A DNA stretch of 43,973 nucleotides, from contig CAJXWQ010000014.1 of NCBI GenBank assembly GCA_913062605.1, forward strand, positions 1-43,973. Direction: 5' to 3'. The stretch comes from an uncultured Cellvibrionales bacterium (GTDB taxonomy: Bacteria; Pseudomonadota; Gammaproteobacteria; Pseudomonadales; Porticoccaceae). Positions 11,006-19,734 of the stretch are shown in pieces. The position numbers and the translations under genes are program-made. Positions within the stretch are counted from its first letter, which is position 1; each line of letters opens with the position of its first letter. Under the pieces are notes generated by a model. The model made no database searches, had not been told where the DNA came from, and saw only the letters and a list, made by a program, of their open reading frames with translations.

Positions 11006-11082
11006 TGGTAGCTACGGGTGGACTTGAACCACCGACCCCAGCATTATGAATGCTGTGCTCTAACCAGCTGAGCTACGTAGCC
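11006..11082 (-). tRNA. tRNA-Met (CAT), elongator type
   Basis: This is a 77-nt cloverleaf with encoded CCA. The anticodon arm is CAGCA-TTCATAA-TGCTG (anticodon CAT) and the T-arm is GGTGG-TTCAAGT-CCACC. The acceptor is GGCTACG paired with CGTAGCT, discriminator A. It closely resembles E. coli elongator tRNA-Met (GGCTACGTAGCTCAG...). It is not the initiator, which starts CGC. It is not obviously the tRNA-Ile2 precursor either, although CAT anticodons are shared. The first acceptor pair is G1-U72 instead of G1-C72. It is flanked by its own promoter and terminator. Confidence 0.96.
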
Positions 11083-11106
11083 ATTAGTCCTGAGACAGGG
11101 GCGCGA

Positions 11107-11135
11107 ATTTTCCCGAGTTTGGCCTGTTTTGTCAA
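11107..11135 (-). promoter_or_regulatory. Sigma70 promoter of tRNA-Met
   Basis: On the minus strand a perfect -35 TTGACA (11135-11130) and GAAAAT (11112-11107) are separated by 17 bases. A GC-rich discriminator (TCGCGCCCC) follows, typical of stringently controlled stable-RNA promoters. The tRNA begins about 24 bases beyond the -10. Confidence 0.85.
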
Positions 11136-11156
11136 GGTGCTTATGGCCTTTGGCTC

Positions 11157-11384
11157 TCAGCTCTTCTGGGCTATTTCATTATCTCTGTAGTGTGGGTTTA
11201 GCCAGCATTGTGGCAGCGCTTCACCGGAGAGAAATACCAGATTATCCTTGGCAAAGGTTTCTGGGTCCTGGGCTTCCTCACCGTAGTGATATCGTGCTGA
11301 GATATCGCGATGAAAGGGGTCAAATAGCTCTTGCATTGACAGTATTTCGACCAGATGACAGGTGGTTGTTTCTTTCAGGTACAT
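11157..11384 (-). CDS. Small conserved protein of unknown function (75 aa)
   Basis: The 75-residue product begins MYLKETTTCHLVEIL and contains LFDPFHRDISARYHYGEE, FAKDNLVFLSGEALPQCW and NPHYRD. I recall similar small proteins in Pseudomonas-like genomes, sometimes labelled acetyltransferase, but there is no room for an acetyltransferase domain and I assign no function. The ATG at 11384 has GAGGA 9 bases upstream, which supports a real gene. It follows the sorbosone-dehydrogenase-like gene on the same strand by 50 bases and ends 22 bases before the tRNA-Met -35 element. Confidence 0.7.
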   Translation of the reverse strand: MYLKETTTCHLVEILSMQELFDPFHRDISARYHYGEEAQDPETFAKDNLVFLSGEALPQCWLNPHYRDNEIAQKS

Positions 11385-11410
11385 GATGACTTTCCTCTGA
11401 TACCCTATTT

Positions 11411-11454
11411 ATATAGCACACGATGGCCGACCTTTTATCTATATAGCACTCGAT
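11411..11454. repeat. Imperfect 14-base direct repeat at the end of the dehydrogenase gene
   Basis: ATATAGCACACGAT (11411-11424) and ATATAGCACTCGAT (11441-11454) differ at one base and are 30 bases apart. The second copy lies in the last codons of the sorbosone-dehydrogenase-like gene, the first in the gap before the small protein gene. This is probably a small local duplication. Confidence 0.6.
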
Positions 11455-12646
11455 AGATAGTCCCGGTGTAATCATCTGAAATATAGATGCTGCCATCGGG
11501 GCCTTCTTCTATATCCACCGGACGGCCTATGATCCGGCCATCTGCTTGTAGAAAGTTGGAGACGAAATCTTCACTGGTGATGTTGTCTTGCTTATCCCAG
11601 TGTAGAGCGATGACTTTATAACCGTCGGGTTCGCTACGATTCCATGACCCATGCAGGGCGACCAATGCGGTACGTTGATACCCGTCCGGACGGGAAGGAT
11701 GGTGGAGAAAGTGAATGCCCAGTGGCGCATTGTGGGCGCGAAAGCCAAAGCTGGGTGAAATGCTCTGCTTCAGCAGTGCTTCCTTGCCCTCACCATAATG
11801 GGGGTCCAGGTCACCAAAGCCATTGATGTAGGGCCAGCCATAGAACCCATGCTGTTCTATTTGGTTGAGTTCACATGGGGGGTAGTTATCACCCAGTAAA
11901 TCTCGACCATTGTCGGTGGCGTAGAGGTTATTGTTCCACGGCGCCCAGTCAAAGCCCACGCTGTTTCTAAGCCCTGTGGCGTAAATTTGTCCATTGGTGC
12001 CGCTAGGACGAAAGCGCATCATGGAAGCACGACGGTCGTCTGTTTCCTCGCAGACATTGCAGCTGGAGCCAGCTGTCAGATAGAGCCATCCATCAGGGCT
12101 AAATCGGATTGTTCTGGTCCAGTGGTTGCCACCCTTGGGCAGGTCGGTGGTCAGTCGTTCATAATTGCCTTGGGCTGTGTTGGTGTCCCAGTTGATATCG
12201 ATTCGGCCAACGGCATGGGTTTCTGCAATATAGAGCCAGGTATTTTTGCCATCATCGTAGAGGTCGATCCCGTGGGGGCGGTTGAGTCCACTGACCAAGG
12301 GGGTGGTTATGTCAGCTTGGCCATCACCATTGCTATCACTCAATAGGAAAACGGTACCTTTGCTTGGAGAGCTAACCAGCAGTGCTCCTGATGGGGTGAT
12401 TTTAAGTAATCTCGCATTCGGAATGTGGTCGGCAAAAATAGAAATGTTGAACCCTGACGGGGTGGTGAGCGTATAGACTGTTTTTGATGTGTCGGTCGGA
12501 GAGCCTACGCCTAACATGGCATTGAGCAGCACTCGATAATTGCTGATGCCAAGCCCGGTAATAAAGTGGGTCGCTAGGATCACCAGAAGAATGCTGACGA
12601 GTATCGTCAGGATGAACAGCTTTGCCAGACTTGCCAGTTTTGTCAT
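11435..12646 (-). CDS. Membrane-anchored sorbosone/PQQ-type sugar dehydrogenase-like protein
   Basis: The 403-residue product has one N-terminal membrane anchor (about residues 9-33) and then a six-bladed beta-propeller of the glucose/sorbosone dehydrogenase family, probably in the periplasm. Typical stretches are LNRPHGIDLYDDG, HWTRTIRFSPDGWLYLTAGS, SCNVCEETDDRRA, ATGLRNSVGFDW, NGRDLLGDN, FYGWPYING and VALHGSWNRS. The family oxidises sugars or aldoses with PQQ, but many members are of unproven activity, so the substrate is open. It follows ychF by 92 bases and may or may not share its transcript. Confidence 0.82.
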   Translation of the reverse strand: MTKLASLAKLFILTILVSILLVILATHFITGLGISNYRVLLNAMLGVGSPTDTSKTVYTLTTPSGFNISIFADHIPNARLLKITPSGALLVSSPSKGTVFLLSDSNGDGQADITTPLVSGLNRPHGIDLYDDGKNTWLYIAETHAVGRIDINWDTNTAQGNYERLTTDLPKGGNHWTRTIRFSPDGWLYLTAGSSCNVCEETDDRRASMMRFRPSGTNGQIYATGLRNSVGFDWAPWNNNLYATDNGRDLLGDNYPPCELNQIEQHGFYGWPYINGFGDLDPHYGEGKEALLKQSISPSFGFRAHNAPLGIHFLHHPSRPDGYQRTALVALHGSWNRSEPDGYKVIALHWDKQDNITSEDFVSNFLQADGRIIGRPVDIEEGPDGSIYISDDYTGTIYRVLYR

Positions 12647-12738
12647 AGCTTCATTATAGAAGCTATATTCTAGGAGCTATGCACTAGACTACTTTGAGAG
12701 AAGAGGTGTTGCTAGGTCGGTGCTATAAATTGTCGGTG

Positions 12739-13830
12739 CTATACATTAAAGCGGAAGTGGACCACATCGCCATCAGCGACAACATAATCTTTGCCTTCCA
12801 AGCGCCATTTTCCGGCGTCTTTAGCGCCCTGTTCGCCCTTGTGAGCAATAAAATCATCGTAAGCAATGACTTCTGCACGGATAAAGCCTTTTTCAAAATC
12901 AGTATGAATTTTACCGGCAGATTGCGGCGCAGTGGCACCGATAGGTATTGTCCATGCGCGAACTTCTTTAACACCCGCTGTGAAGTAGGTTTGAAGCCTC
13001 AATAAAGAATAACCACCACGAATGACACGGTTGAGCCCCGGTTCACCCATGCCCATTTCCTGAAGAAAGTCTAATTTCTCGTCGTCATCCAGTTCGGCAA
13101 TTTCTGATTCCAGTTTATTGCAAATAGGTACAACCACTGCGTTTTCCGCCTCTGCGATAGAGAGCACGGTGTCCAGGTAAGGGTTGTTGTCAAAGCCCTC
13201 CTCATCGACATTGGCGATGTACATGGTGGGTTTTAGCGTCAGTAAATTTAAGGACTTAATCGTTTTTAGTTCATCTTGGTCGAGGTTCATTGCACGCAGT
13301 GGCTTGGCCTCATTTAGGTGTGGCAGGATTTTTTCGAGAACTACTTTTAGTGCTACGGCATCTTTGTCCTGACCTTTGACCGCCTTGGCTGCTCGTTGCA
13401 GGGCTTTTTCTACCGTTTCTAAATCTGATAGTGCCAACTCGGTATTGATAACCTCAATATCGGAGATGGGGTCAATCTTGCCTTCTACATGAACAACATT
13501 TTCGTCATCAAAGCAGCGAACGACATGGGCAATAGCATCGGTTTCGCGGATGTTAGCAAGGAATTGGTTGCCTAGTCCTTCTCCCTTAGAGGCGCCAGCC
13601 ACCAGACCTGCAATGTCCACAAATTCCATGGTGGTGGGTATGACTCGTTCGGGTTTGACGATGTCGGCCAGGTTATCCTGGCGGGGGTCAGGAATGGGAA
13701 CGATCCCCGTATTGGGTTCAATGGTGCAGAACGGAAAGTTTGCCGCATCAATGCCTGCTTTGGTCAGTGCATTGAAAAGGGTGGACTTGCCTACATTGGG
13801 GAGGCCGACGATACCGCAGTTAAAACCCAT
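12739..13830 (-). CDS. ychF: Ribosome-binding ATPase YchF
   Basis: YchF is an Obg-family P-loop protein that prefers ATP, binds the ribosome and negatively affects the oxidative-stress response. The 363-residue length is normal. Seen are the P-loop [15 protein letters not shown] (from residue 9), [10 protein letters not shown] in switch I, the G3 region FVDIAGLV and a C-terminal TGS domain ([14 protein letters not shown] ... [15 protein letters not shown]). It lies 55 bases downstream of pth, as in many gammaproteobacteria. Confidence 0.97.
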   Translation of the reverse strand: MGFNCGIVGLPNVGKSTLFNALTKAGIDAANFPFCTIEPNTGIVPIPDPRQDNLADIVKPERVIPTTMEFVDIAGLVAGASKGEGLGNQFLANIRETDAIAHVVRCFDDENVVHVEGKIDPISDIEVINTELALSDLETVEKALQRAAKAVKGQDKDAVALKVVLEKILPHLNEAKPLRAMNLDQDELKTIKSLNLLTLKPTMYIANVDEEGFDNNPYLDTVLSIAEAENAVVVPICNKLESEIAELDDDEKLDFLQEMGMGEPGLNRVIRGGYSLLRLQTYFTAGVKEVRAWTIPIGATAPQSAGKIHTDFEKGFIRAEVIAYDDFIAHKGEQGAKDAGKWRLEGKDYVVADGDVVHFRFNV

Positions 13831-13885
13831 TGCTCATACTCTCAAATGTCAGTGGCCTAAATACCCAGCCAGCAGATTAATTGTT

Positions 13886-14467
13886 TTACTGTGAATGTAG
13901 CTCTTTCATGGCGCTATTCCATTGCCCGGTGGCGACGAGGGGCATGGCACGGACAGCATCATCGATACCCTGACTAATGAGTTGTTGTTCGCTTTGTGGT
14001 GCTTTTCGCAGCACAAAGTTAACCACTTCACTGGCGTGTCCCGGGTGGCCAATACCGATACGTAGTCGGGCAAAATCACGGCTGTTGCCCAGCGCTTTAA
14101 TCGTATCCTTTAGACCGTTGTGTCCGCCATGCCCGCCACCAATCTTAAGCCGTACTGTTCCAGGGCTGAGATCAAGCTCATCGTGAGCGACCAGAATAGC
14201 TTCCGGGGGGATTTGATAGAACCCGGCCATTGCGGCAACCGCCTTGCCGCTGCGGTTCATATAGGTGTCGGGTAACAACAGGCGGACGTCCTGGCCATTC
14301 AGTGCAGCTCTACCTGTTGCACCAAAAAACTTGCTTTCAGGCTTTAGTGTGATGCCACAGTATTCCGATAGGGCCAAAACAAAATCGGCCCCGGCATTGT
14401 GACGGGTTTGTTCATATTGTTGGCCGGGGTTTCCCAGCCCGACAATAAGTTGAACAGGTGTGTCCAA
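13886..14467 (-). CDS. pth: Peptidyl-tRNA hydrolase
   Basis: Pth releases tRNA from prematurely dropped peptidyl-tRNA in the cytoplasm. The 193-residue product has all key residues: N13 and H23 in [18 protein letters not shown]71 in DTYMNRSG, D96 in VAHDELDL and N117 in [11 protein letters not shown]. It follows rplY by 36 bases on the same strand, the classical rplY-pth-ychF arrangement. Confidence 0.97.
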   Translation of the reverse strand: MDTPVQLIVGLGNPGQQYEQTRHNAGADFVLALSEYCGITLKPESKFFGATGRAALNGQDVRLLLPDTYMNRSGKAVAAMAGFYQIPPEAILVAHDELDLSPGTVRLKIGGGHGGHNGLKDTIKALGNSRDFARLRIGIGHPGHASEVVNFVLRKAPQSEQQLISQGIDDAVRAMPLVATGQWNSAMKELHSQ

Positions 14468-14503
14468 TGTCGGAGCCTCTTTGGTAGGAGGGGTGGGGGA
14501 GGG

Positions 14504-15163
14504 TTACTCGCCGCCTTCCTCTTCTTCGCCTTCTGGAGCTTCAGCAGTGTCTTCAACTTCTTCCACTTCTTCCACTTCTTCCTTAGGTTTGTTGATGGTG
14601 AAGATTGGCAGATCGTGGCCTTCGCCGTGGCTTAATGAAACACTCTCAACGCCTTTGGGTAGCACGATGTCAGAAATATGGAGGATTTGGCCGATTTCTA
14701 CAGCAGCAACATCTACCTCAATGTACTCAGGTAGGTTGGCTGGCAGACAGGAGATGTCTAGCTCGGTCATGCTGTGAGAGATGAGGCCGCCACCCAACTT
14801 GACGCCAGCACAGATATCTTCGTTGATAAAGTGCAGGGGTGCTTTAACTTGCAGCTTCTTGGTCTTACTTACGCGGAAAAAATCCGCATGTAGAATAATC
14901 GGCTTGGCTGGATGACGCTGAAGGTCTTTCAGAATGACATCTTCAGATTTTCCTTCAACATCCAGCGTAATAATGTGCGAATAGAAAGCTTCATTGGCCA
15001 GTGCTTTTTCAAATTCATTTTGAGCAAGACTGATATTTTGTGGTGCTTTCTTACCGCCATAGATGATGGCGGGCACTTCGTTAGCCAAACGACGTAGGCG
15101 GCGGCTCGCACCTTTCCCCATGTCATTTCGGGTCTTTACATTCAATTTAAAATCATCGGACAT
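14504..15163 (-). CDS. rplY: 50S ribosomal protein L25 (Ctc form)
   Basis: L25 binds 5S rRNA in the large subunit. The 219-residue form is the long Ctc type: the N-terminal L25 domain (about 1-95, with KGASRRLRR and VPAIIYGG), then the beta-barrel TL5/CTC C-domain, ending in an acidic tail from about residue 195. The tail contains repeated Val-Glu-Glu units encoded by a 9-base tandem repeat. AGGAG is well placed before the ATG at 15163. The gap of 118 bases after prs contains a near-palindrome but no clear terminator. Confidence 0.95.
   Translation of the reverse strand: MSDDFKLNVKTRNDMGKGASRRLRRLANEVPAIIYGGKKAPQNISLAQNEFEKALANEAFYSHIITLDVEGKSEDVILKDLQRHPAKPIILHADFFRVSKTKKLQVKAPLHFINEDICAGVKLGGGLISHSMTELDISCLPANLPEYIEVDVAAVEIGQILHISDIVLPKGVESVSLSHGEGHDLPIFTINKPKEEVEEVEEVEDTAEAPEGEEEEGGE
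14556..14582. repeat. Three perfect 9-base tandem copies in rplY
   Basis: ACTTCTTCC is repeated exactly three times (14556-14564, 14565-14573, 14574-14582). On the coding strand each unit encodes three residues (EEV), so gain or loss of a unit keeps the frame and only changes the length of the acidic tail of L25. Confidence 0.9.
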
Positions 15164-15281
15164 TGCCTTGACTCCTAATTATTCCCAAATCAATCCGCGA
15201 CCAGAATTGAGAAGGGTTATTTAAATAGCCCATATGTAATTGATAGGTGGGCGGTTAGTTATCCAGCTGCTGTGTCTGACG

Positions 15282-16223
15282 TTAGTCAAACATGGCACTG
15301 ATGGATTCTTCATTGCTGACTCGACGCATGGCTTCTGCCAGCATTTGACCCAGGCTCAATACCCTTACATGCTTACTGTTACGGGCAGCTTCACTCAGTG
15401 GGATACTGTTGGTGACGACCATGGTATCGAGTGCTGAGGATTCAATATTTTCGATGGCGTTGCCTGACAACACGGGGTGGGTACAGTAGGCAACAACTTT
15501 CTCAGCACCTCGTTCTTTCAGTGCATCAGCCGCCTTACACAGTGTTCCGGCGGTATCGACGATATCATCCATCAGAATACAGGTACGGCCTTCTACGTCA
15601 CCGATGAGATTCATGACTTCAATCTGGTTGGCTTCAGGGCGACGTTTGTCGATAATCGCCAGGTCAGTATTCAGTTGTTTTGCCATGGCTCGTGCACGAA
15701 CTACACCACCGATATCGGGGGAAACTACCGTTGGGTTTTGGTAGTTTTGACGTTGCACATCATTGAGTAACACAGGCAAGCCGTAGACGTTATCTACAGC
15801 GCAGTCAAAAAAGCCTTGAATTTGTTCGGCGTGTAAATCAACGGTCATGACGCGATCGACGCCAACATTGTTAATCATGTCCGCGACCACTTTGGCGCTG
15901 ATAGGTACTCGTATGGAGCGAACTCGACGATCCTGACGGGCGTAGCCAAAGTAGGGAATCACAGCGGTGATGCGACCGGCGGATGCACGGCGTAGTGCAT
16001 CGACCATCAAAATCAGTTCCATCAGGTTTTTGTGGGTAGGCGCACAGGTGGGCTGTACGACAAATACATCCCGGCCTCGCACGTTCTCACGAATCTCAAT
16101 ATTGATTTCGCCATCGGAGAACTGGGTTACCAGTGCATCGCCTAGCGGAAAACCGAGAAAGCGGGCGATTTCATTTGCTAGCTCCGGGTTAGCATTTCCG
16201 GAGAAAACCATCAAGTTAGCCAC
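15282..16223 (-). CDS. prs: Ribose-phosphate pyrophosphokinase
   Basis: Prs makes PRPP from ribose-5-phosphate and ATP for nucleotides, His, Trp and NAD. The 313-residue product shows [22 protein letters not shown], the PRPP-site region [15 protein letters not shown], and the flexible-loop and PRPP-binding motif [14 protein letters not shown]. The start is GTG at 16223 with AGGA 7 bases upstream, giving [16 protein letters not shown], like other Prs proteins; the next ATG, four codons later, has no such site. It follows tRNA-Gln by 49 bases and is likely on the same transcript as ispE and the tRNA. Confidence 0.97.
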   Translation of the reverse strand: MANLMVFSGNANPELANEIARFLGFPLGDALVTQFSDGEINIEIRENVRGRDVFVVQPTCAPTHKNLMELILMVDALRRASAGRITAVIPYFGYARQDRRVRSIRVPISAKVVADMINNVGVDRVMTVDLHAEQIQGFFDCAVDNVYGLPVLLNDVQRQNYQNPTVVSPDIGGVVRARAMAKQLNTDLAIIDKRRPEANQIEVMNLIGDVEGRTCILMDDIVDTAGTLCKAADALKERGAEKVVAYCTHPVLSGNAIENIESSALDTMVVTNSIPLSEAARNSKHVRVLSLGQMLAEAMRRVSNEESISAMFD

Positions 16224-16272
16224 AACATTATCCTGATCAGAGGTGTGATTTCTCCGGATTTCCAGAGGAATA

Positions 16273-16348
16273 TGGCTGGGGTGGGAGGACTCGAACCTCC
16301 GAATGGCGGCATCAAAAGCCGCTGCCTTAACCGCTTGGCCACACCCCA
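16273..16348 (-). tRNA. tRNA-Gln (TTG)
   Basis: This is a 76-nt cloverleaf with encoded CCA. The acceptor is TGGGGTG with CACCCCA, the anticodon arm GCGGC-TTTTGAT-GCCGC (anticodon TTG), the T-arm GGAGG-TTCGAGT-CCTCC, discriminator G. The U1-A72 pair is usual for tRNA-Gln. It lies only 4 bases after the ispE stop and 49 bases before prs, on the same strand, with no terminator or clear promoter between. It must be cut out of the operon mRNA unless an internal promoter exists. Confidence 0.96.
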
Positions 16349-16352
16349 GTAA

Positions 16353-17195
16353 TTACTTTTTAGACGGTAAACTGCTTAGCAGAGGGGACTGATTAACCCC
16401 TTTGGCGACAAAGCCTTGCCAGGGTGCCGGTATTTGCTCAAGCACTGACTTTGCATCAATCTCCGACGCAAAGCGGGCAAAGAGGCTGGCACCTGTTCCC
16501 GTCAATCGAGTTTCGGCGAATTGAGCCAGCCATTGGCGGGCTCTTTTTACCTCAGGATAAAGCGTTTCAACCACTGTTTGGCAGTCGTTTTGGCCACCCT
16601 GCTCGAGAAAGGCGCGTATTTTGATCGGATGAGTGTTTCTTGTCAAACCCTGATGGGCAAAAACTTCTGCTGTGGAGACTTGTATATCGGGCGTCAAAAT
16701 CAGGTACCAGTCATCTGACATTTCTACTGGTGTGAGTTGATCTCCAATTTCCTCTGCCCATGCGGTGTGGCCAAGTACAAAAACAGGTACATCTGCACCA
16801 AGCTGAGCACCTATTTCCAGCAATACTTTCGTGGGTAATTCCAGCTGCCAAAGTGCATTGAGGCCCAGTAACGTGGTGGCTGCATCACTGCTACCCCCAC
16901 CAAGTCCACCGCCCATGGGTAGATGCTTGTGCAGATAGATATCTGTACCCAGTGTGCACCCACTGTATTGTTGTAGTGCCCGGGCGGCACCGTAGACCAA
17001 ATTGTTCTCTGGGGATACACCGGGTATTGATGGTGATAGGTGAATATCACCATCAGGGTTAATGGCAAAGTCGAGTTGGTCACCATAATCAAGCAACTGA
17101 AAGAGTGTCTGTAGATTGTGATAGCCATCAGCACGGCGACCCGTAATGTGCAGGAACAGATTGATTTTTGCCGGAGCGGGTAGTGACAGTGCCAT
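16353..17195 (-). CDS. ispE: 4-diphosphocytidyl-2-C-methyl-D-erythritol kinase
   Basis: IspE is the GHMP kinase of the MEP isoprenoid pathway, phosphorylating CDP-ME in the cytosol. The 280-residue protein has APAKINLFLHITGRRADGYH at the start (active-site K10), the ATP loop LPMGGGLGGGSSDAAT (from residue 92) and the catalytic Asp in GADVPVFV (D136). Its ATG shares one base with the lolB stop (TAATG), so the two are coupled. Confidence 0.97.
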   Translation of the reverse strand: MALSLPAPAKINLFLHITGRRADGYHNLQTLFQLLDYGDQLDFAINPDGDIHLSPSIPGVSPENNLVYGAARALQQYSGCTLGTDIYLHKHLPMGGGLGGGSSDAATTLLGLNALWQLELPTKVLLEIGAQLGADVPVFVLGHTAWAEEIGDQLTPVEMSDDWYLILTPDIQVSTAEVFAHQGLTRNTHPIKIRAFLEQGGQNDCQTVVETLYPEVKRARQWLAQFAETRLTGTGASLFARFASEIDAKSVLEQIPAPWQGFVAKGVNQSPLLSSLPSKK

Positions 17196-17794
17196 TAAAG
17201 AGCCTCACCGGGCTGCCAGTGTTTGATGATTAAAGTGAAGTTGTAGTCACCACGCTGGCCTTTTATTTTCCCTGGTAAAAGCCATTGGTCGATTTGTTGG
17301 TAGCTTGAAAACTGTAACTGCCAATCGGACTGTTTCAGTTGAGCCAGGGTGCCATCCGAGTGATGGCTCTGTTTGTCCGCTGGTGATGTGGGTGAAGGAA
17401 TTCCCAAGACCCAAAATTGTAGCTGCTCCACAGGCCATTGCCAGCCAAATAATTGTTCGGTAAGTGCGGCGGGTGATTTGGCAGACACTTTGTCATGTCC
17501 TGCTCGTTGCAATTCAGCATAACGGTTGTTCCCTACGATGCGAGTTGCCCCCACCCCAAAGGGGCCGTTTAGTTTTACTTCAAAGTTACCCTGTTGTTGC
17601 TGCCAGCTGAGCCAGGCGCTTCCTCCGTCATGGCTATCACGGTAACCCAGCTTTCCATCGAGGATCCAGTGGTCTAGCTGCTGTAACTGTTGGACATGTT
17701 GTTCCCAATTGGGGACCACTGTTGAGGCGTGATGGGTTTGTGTGGAGCAAGCACTTATCAGTGTTAGGAGTAGTAGCAGAAAGATCAATCGCAT
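17195..17794 (-). CDS. lolB: Outer-membrane lipoprotein receptor LolB
   Basis: LolB takes lipoproteins from LolA and puts them in the outer membrane. The 199-residue product has a lipoprotein signal (MRLIFLLLLLTLISAC, lipobox Cys16), then features of the LolB barrel: WILDGKLGYRD, GSAWLSWQQ, FEVKLNGPFG and WPVEQLQFWVLG. It lies between the TPR lipoprotein gene (4-base gap) and ispE (1-base overlap), as in Pseudomonas. Confidence 0.93.
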   Translation of the reverse strand: MRLIFLLLLLTLISACSTQTHHASTVVPNWEQHVQQLQQLDHWILDGKLGYRDSHDGGSAWLSWQQQQGNFEVKLNGPFGVGATRIVGNNRYAELQRAGHDKVSAKSPAALTEQLFGWQWPVEQLQFWVLGIPSPTSPADKQSHHSDGTLAQLKQSDWQLQFSSYQQIDQWLLPGKIKGQRGDYNFTLIIKHWQPGEAL

Positions 17795-17798
17795 CGGG

Positions 17799-19568
17799 CT
17801 ATTCCGCTTGTAAACGCTTCATGGTCTGGCGGATGATGTCATTGTCCGGGTCATTTTCCAGAATGGTTTTCCAGACTGATGTTGCTTCTTCACGCTGGCC
17901 GGTAACCCACAAAACCTCACCAAGATGAGAGGCAACCTCGGGATCAGGCAGTTTTTCTATAGCGCGGCGCAGCTGATGAATGGCATCATCATATTTGCCG
18001 AGTCGATAGAGTACCCAGCCAAGACTATCAATTGTTGCAGGATCGCCCGGGTTCAGTTCCAGTGCTCTGAGAATCAGCTCATGGGCTTCTTCGTAACGAT
18101 CTGTATGTACAGTTAATGTGTAACCCAGTGCATTGAGCGCCATGGCGTTATCTGAATCTTGTGCCAGGATGGCGCGAAGGTCTTTCTCCGAACTGGTGTA
18201 GTCGTTTTTCTTCTCACTGAGCATGGATCGCATATAGAGCAGTTGGATATCGTTGGGCTCTTGGAGAATAGCCTCGCTGAGTAAGTGGTAGGCATCATCT
18301 ATCAACTGCTGTTCTGCTAGTAGTTCAGACTCAATTTGGTAGAGAGCGGCAGAGAACCTTGGGTTTGTCAGCCGAAGTTTTTGAAGGTAGAGGCGGGCGT
18401 TTTTCAACTGACCATGATTGATCATAAACTTGCTGAGGCGAACTGCTGCGGGTAAAAACTTTGGCCCTGAGTGTACTTGTCGATAGTGCATCAGTACGGA
18501 TTCAATATGATTGTCCTGCTCGGCCATGGTGCCGAGCTCAAAGTGAGCCGAAGAGGCGGTGCTGGGGTAGCGAGTGAGTTTGATCAACAGTTGTTGGGCC
18601 ATAACACGCAGACCTAACCCCCTGCTGGCCAGAGCCAGAGGGTAGATCAGATCAGGGTCATTAGGGTATTCCTCGACTAACGAAGTCAGTTGCTGGTGGG
18701 CACCTTCCAGATCATCTTCGGCGAGGAACCGGGCATACTGAAGCCGTAGACGTTTACTATTAGGAATATTAAGTAGCGAGTGTTCAAGAAATGCGGAGGC
18801 CTCCTCTTTTTTGCCTATTTGATGAAGCAGCTGGGCTTTCAACATGATGGCAGCTTCTTCAGTAGGCGCTTTTTGTAGTAACTGTTCGACAGTATTCAGG
18901 GCATCGGGTAGTTGGTCTTGTTGGCGCAGCAACATTGCTTTGGTCAGCAGAAGGATTCTATTACCTGGCATCAGTGTTTCAAGGCGAGGGTATTGATGTA
19001 ACAGCGCTTCTCGCTGTTGAGTGCTGGCCTGATTGGCTGAAATGACGAGTGTCATTAGTGGCTCACCGCTGCCTTGCATCAAAGCAAATTCAGCATGGGT
19101 TAATGCATTGATGTACTGGCCATCCCTGCTCAGGGATAATGAAGCCATGCTATGAGCATCCAGATTATCTGGTTCCACTTCAGTCCACAGTAGCGACATT
19201 TCCAGTAGAGCCGCGCGGTTTTCGAGATAGGCCGCGATACGAGTCGCTCTGCTCACCACACCGGGGTCTCGGGTTTGTCTGGCTTGTGAAAGGTATTTTT
19301 CCAGTGACAGTGGTAGATTATTTCTGATGCCGGCCAGTTCGCCCACTAATAAGTCATACAGGCCTTCTGTTGAAAACGGACGTACGGGATACACCTGCTC
19401 AGCCTCTTCAGTTTCAAGTGTATCGGCTTTAGTTATTTCAGCTTCAGGCTCTACTGCTGGGGTTGTGGCCTCCTCATGAGCGACACTATCCATGGGTTGA
19501 TTGGCGCAACCATGGATCATCAGCATGGCTAGTACCAGCACAATCGGGGTAAGACAGGGTTTTTTCAT
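17799..19568 (-). CDS. TPR-repeat lipoprotein
   Basis: The 589-residue product has a lipoprotein signal peptide (MKKPCLTPIVLVLAMLMIHGC, lipobox Cys21), an acidic linker and then tetratricopeptide repeats over most of its length. The clearest are near the C-terminus (ALNALGYTLTVHTDRYEEAH, ATIDSLGWVLYRLGKYDDAI). It is the counterpart of the TPR protein found between hemA and lolB in Pseudomonas. It is probably an outer-membrane-facing scaffold; partners are unknown. I prefer the ATG at 19568 because it gives a standard signal peptide; the frame is open up to an ATG at 19607. Neither has a strong ribosome-binding site. Confidence 0.88.
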   Translation of the reverse strand: MKKPCLTPIVLVLAMLMIHGCANQPMDSVAHEEATTPAVEPEAEITKADTLETEEAEQVYPVRPFSTEGLYDLLVGELAGIRNNLPLSLEKYLSQARQTRDPGVVSRATRIAAYLENRAALLEMSLLWTEVEPDNLDAHSMASLSLSRDGQYINALTHAEFALMQGSGEPLMTLVISANQASTQQREALLHQYPRLETLMPGNRILLLTKAMLLRQQDQLPDALNTVEQLLQKAPTEEAAIMLKAQLLHQIGKKEEASAFLEHSLLNIPNSKRLRLQYARFLAEDDLEGAHQQLTSLVEEYPNDPDLIYPLALASRGLGLRVMAQQLLIKLTRYPSTASSAHFELGTMAEQDNHIESVLMHYRQVHSGPKFLPAAVRLSKFMINHGQLKNARLYLQKLRLTNPRFSAALYQIESELLAEQQLIDDAYHLLSEAILQEPNDIQLLYMRSMLSEKKNDYTSSEKDLRAILAQDSDNAMALNALGYTLTVHTDRYEEAHELILRALELNPGDPATIDSLGWVLYRLGKYDDAIHQLRRAIEKLPDPEVASHLGEVLWVTGQREEATSVWKTILENDPDNDIIRQTMKRLQAE

Positions 19569-19734
19569 AGAATTGTTTATTCGAGTAACACCATTACGGA
19601 TCATCACAGTATTGTAGCTAAATACTCTGACAATAACGAAAGCAGAGGATTCCGTTTTAACCGCTGCTCAATACTGCTTGTCTTTGAACTCGGAGAATCG
19701 GACAATTGCGGGTTCATATCCAAGCTCTGAATTA

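Noticed and set aside
19678..19734. Longer hemA frame starting at a TTG
   Set aside because: It would add 19 residues before the conserved [13 protein letters not shown] start and has no supporting ribosome-binding site.
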